From: Pelargonium cotyledonis
Taxonomy: Eukaryota; Streptophyta; Magnoliopsida; Geraniales; Geraniaceae
NCBI GenBank assembly: GCA_036897625.1
Contig: JAYMTA010000749.1
Coordinates: 1-24,634, forward strand
Length of the DNA stretch: 24,634 bases
Direction: 5' to 3'
Numbering within the stretch: position 1 is the first letter of the stretch; each line of letters starts with the position of its first letter. Below are positions 22,540-24,634 of this stretch, piece by piece. The notes beneath the pieces are model-generated. The model worked only from the letters and a program-made list of their open reading frames with translations, did no database searches and was not told the origin of the DNA. Both the position numbers and the translations under genes were made by a program.

Positions 22540-22980
22540 TAAGTTTATGGTTTTATACTTTTATTACAAACACAACCACTGCCACTACCACCATCACCTT
22601 TGGTGGCTCGTGAACCGCAACGATTTTTTCGCATAGTTTAGAGGTTTAAATTAAGTTGATTAAGATACAATTAGTTGTTAATTTAGATTGATATTGCTTC
22701 CAAACCTAACCATTCCATCGATAATGTTTGTTTAATTGTTGTGGGTTTGCGCATGCACAACTTTTAATTAAATTTTTTATATTATTTTTGTGCTCTTTAT
22801 AAGAATTAATTGTATTTATAAGATGCTATCAAACTCTTAATGAAAAGGATATAAAACAAATTATAAGTTTAACTTGTTCTTGAATAGTTTGTTGGTTTTG
22901 ATTGATTTGATCCTTTTTAATTAATTAATTAATATTCACTGCAATGAAGCATTAAATTAAAGTAATCCAAATTAAATTCC
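22540..22980. other. Gene-free AT-rich stretch
   Basis: No coding or RNA feature is visible. A short TTAATTAATTAATTAA run lies near 22917-22932. Confidence 0.5.
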
Positions 22981-23189
22981 ATGTCCTTACTATATGAATG
23001 TGGTATACTTCAAAAGAGGAATATAGCCGTTGCAGTCCAAAAAGCTAAGGCGAGGAGAGGAAGAAACTGGAACAACACCATTTCAAATGTGGAAGAAGAA
23101 ATGAAGGAGCAAAACGGCATCACTGGGATTAATGAAGCAGTTGAGCAAAACGATGGCGTTTTAGCTAAGGAACAATCTTCTTCTCCAAG

Positions 23190-23370
23190 GAGTGGCTTTG
23201 GGCTGAAGAAAAAAGGCGCCGAGGAAAAAAAGCAGCCGCGATGCAAACCACTCCAGCTGTGTCAGCGACCCATACAGAAAATGAGGATGTGCGTGAGGAC
23301 CATGAGCCAATCAGGAGGAGTGAGAGAGAAAGGAAGGTTCCTATTCGATTTCGCGAGGACTATTAGTATA
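23190..23370 (+). pseudogene. Coding-like relic, possibly retroelement-derived
   Basis: Two overlapping + strand frames cover this place. The longer one (22981-23397, 138 codons) is low in recognisable content. The other frame reads EWLWAEEKRRRGKKAAAMQT, then EDHEPIRRSERERKVPIRF, then REDY and a stop at about 23368-23370. The RRSxRERKxPxRFxxDY wording resembles linker segments of plant copia-type polyproteins, and the DNA here is purine-rich and less AT-rich than its surroundings. No protease, integrase or reverse transcriptase is adjacent. I cannot tell which frame, if either, was ever translated. Confidence 0.3.
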
Positions 23371-23399
23371 GGAATCTTTATTTTGAAAAGGTGTTGAAG

Positions 23400-24634
23400 A
23401 TCTGAGATTTCTGATCTTTCTCTCTCTCTCTGTTTTCTCATTTCATTTCCTCAAACAAACAACTAAAAGTTTCTTTTGTAACTTGGATTTATTTTGTTGA
23501 ATGGAATAGTTGCGGACGCCAAGGCTGAGGCAAAATTTTATCTGTTTTGAGTTTGAGTTGCTCTGTTTGTTGAAGAGCATACCAGAATGATGACAAATTT
23601 ATAACTACAGTACAAAAACCTCACAATAATTCTTTTAAATATCCTTCATTTTGCATAAGATTATTAAATTATAGCTGATGGTTAACATATTCCTTTATGC
23701 TTGGTCTATTTTATAAACTTTTATCCCGAACATTTTACTAAAAGGATAAAATAATTAGCTTGTGCAACAACAAATATTATAACTGAAATTATATTTTGTT
23801 TATAAATTATTAAATATTACACACATGAATTAGTATGTACGATATGTGCACAAGAAGTAAAAGTAAATTAAAAGCAAAACGACAACATAGAATATGTAAT
23901 CAATGTTGAGAGTCGCGAATCAAATTTTATAAGAACTGTTGTGAAAAATAATAATTCGGAGATGGAATCATGTAGGTTCTATCTTTATAAAAATTTATAT
24001 TACCCATTACTCCAAAATAAGTGGGATGACCTCATTACACAAATTAGTTGAAACTCATTTTAAAACTAGATGTCAAAAGCATTGAAATAGTGAATATTGA
24101 TTTTAACATGTAATTAGGTGGCATTTTAGATTGGAAAAGAAAAAGAAAAAAGTCATTAGCGATTTGATAAGTAGAGTCAACAGCGTATTATTATTTCTAT
24201 GAAGCTAATACTGAGAAACACATTTAATCAACATAATACAAAAAAACAGTCTTTATTTTGTCAAAAAGAGTTTATTAAAAGCACTTTCTATTTTTCCAAT
24301 TCCAATATTTGGACCGACTTTTCTCTCTACGGTTTCAAATATCTTTTCAAATTTGTAAAACTCAGAATGCAAAGGTGGGACACATCATTCATTTGCATGC
24401 ATACGGCCATCGACGTTGAAAGCCATAGAAATGTAAATGAGCCGAACTTTTAATGAGTCACTCGAGTTTAACTAGTTTTCAAATTATTCGGTAAGTTTGA
24501 TTTCGTTATATTAACAAGTCGAGTTCAAACCGAACTTTTTGGGAATAACTAAGATATGCAAGGTGGTTCATTATTTAAGATAAAATATATATTTGTACTA
24601 ATTTTTTTATTTTATTTTAAATTTTAAGGTGGTT
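23400..24634. other. Gene-free AT-rich end of window
   Basis: A short CT tract lies at 23417-23431, followed by AT-rich sequence to the end. The 84-codon open frame at 24199-24453 lacks any recognised feature and looks like chance in AT-rich DNA. Confidence 0.45.

Overview
The window looks like nuclear DNA from a dicot plant, probably a rosid. A Rosaceae-like relative is my guess, made only from how the proteins read. The reasons are multi-exon genes with GT-AG introns, an AT-rich intergenic background full of decayed transposable-element sequence, (AG)n and (TA)n microsatellites, and plant-specific gene families. I see no prokaryotic operon, CRISPR array, rRNA gene or intact transposon.

Layout. 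1-1900 is promoter-like and repeat-derived sequence: an (AG)n tract, G-box and E2F-like motifs, and a possible minus-strand LTR fragment. 2532-4274 and 6393-8283 are two tandem, same-strand, four-exon genes for exostosin-family (GT47) type II membrane glycosyltransferases with identical intron phases (0, 2, 0). They are separated by about 2.1 kb that holds a decayed RNase H-like retroelement fragment. 8284-10650 is gene-free and contains a tRNA-Leu-like or SINE-head sequence and short duplications. 10658-12896 carries exons 2 to 9 of a spermidine synthase gene. Exon 1 is not visible, the exon 2 donor is damaged and one intron starts with GC, so it is probably a young pseudogene. 13859-17275 is a complete nine-exon KUP/HAK/KT potassium transporter closest in my reading to KUP12/POT12 (829 aa). 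17276-24634 has no convincing gene: it is intergenic DNA with nested repeat insertions (about 19.0-20.7 kb), two generations of tandem duplication (20.9-21.05 kb and 21.8-22.35 kb), a (TA)n tract and a short coding-like relic near 23.2-23.4 kb.

The genes do not form a pathway. The GT47 pair is a local tandem duplication acting in Golgi polysaccharide or glycoprotein synthesis, spermidine synthase belongs to cytosolic polyamine synthesis, and KUP12 moves potassium. All four lie on the + strand. I did not find a previously undescribed system. The most informative observations are about gene decay and structure: the lesions in the spermidine synthase copy, tandem duplications that copied splice sites in two genes, and the strikingly GC-rich last exon of the first GT47 gene.
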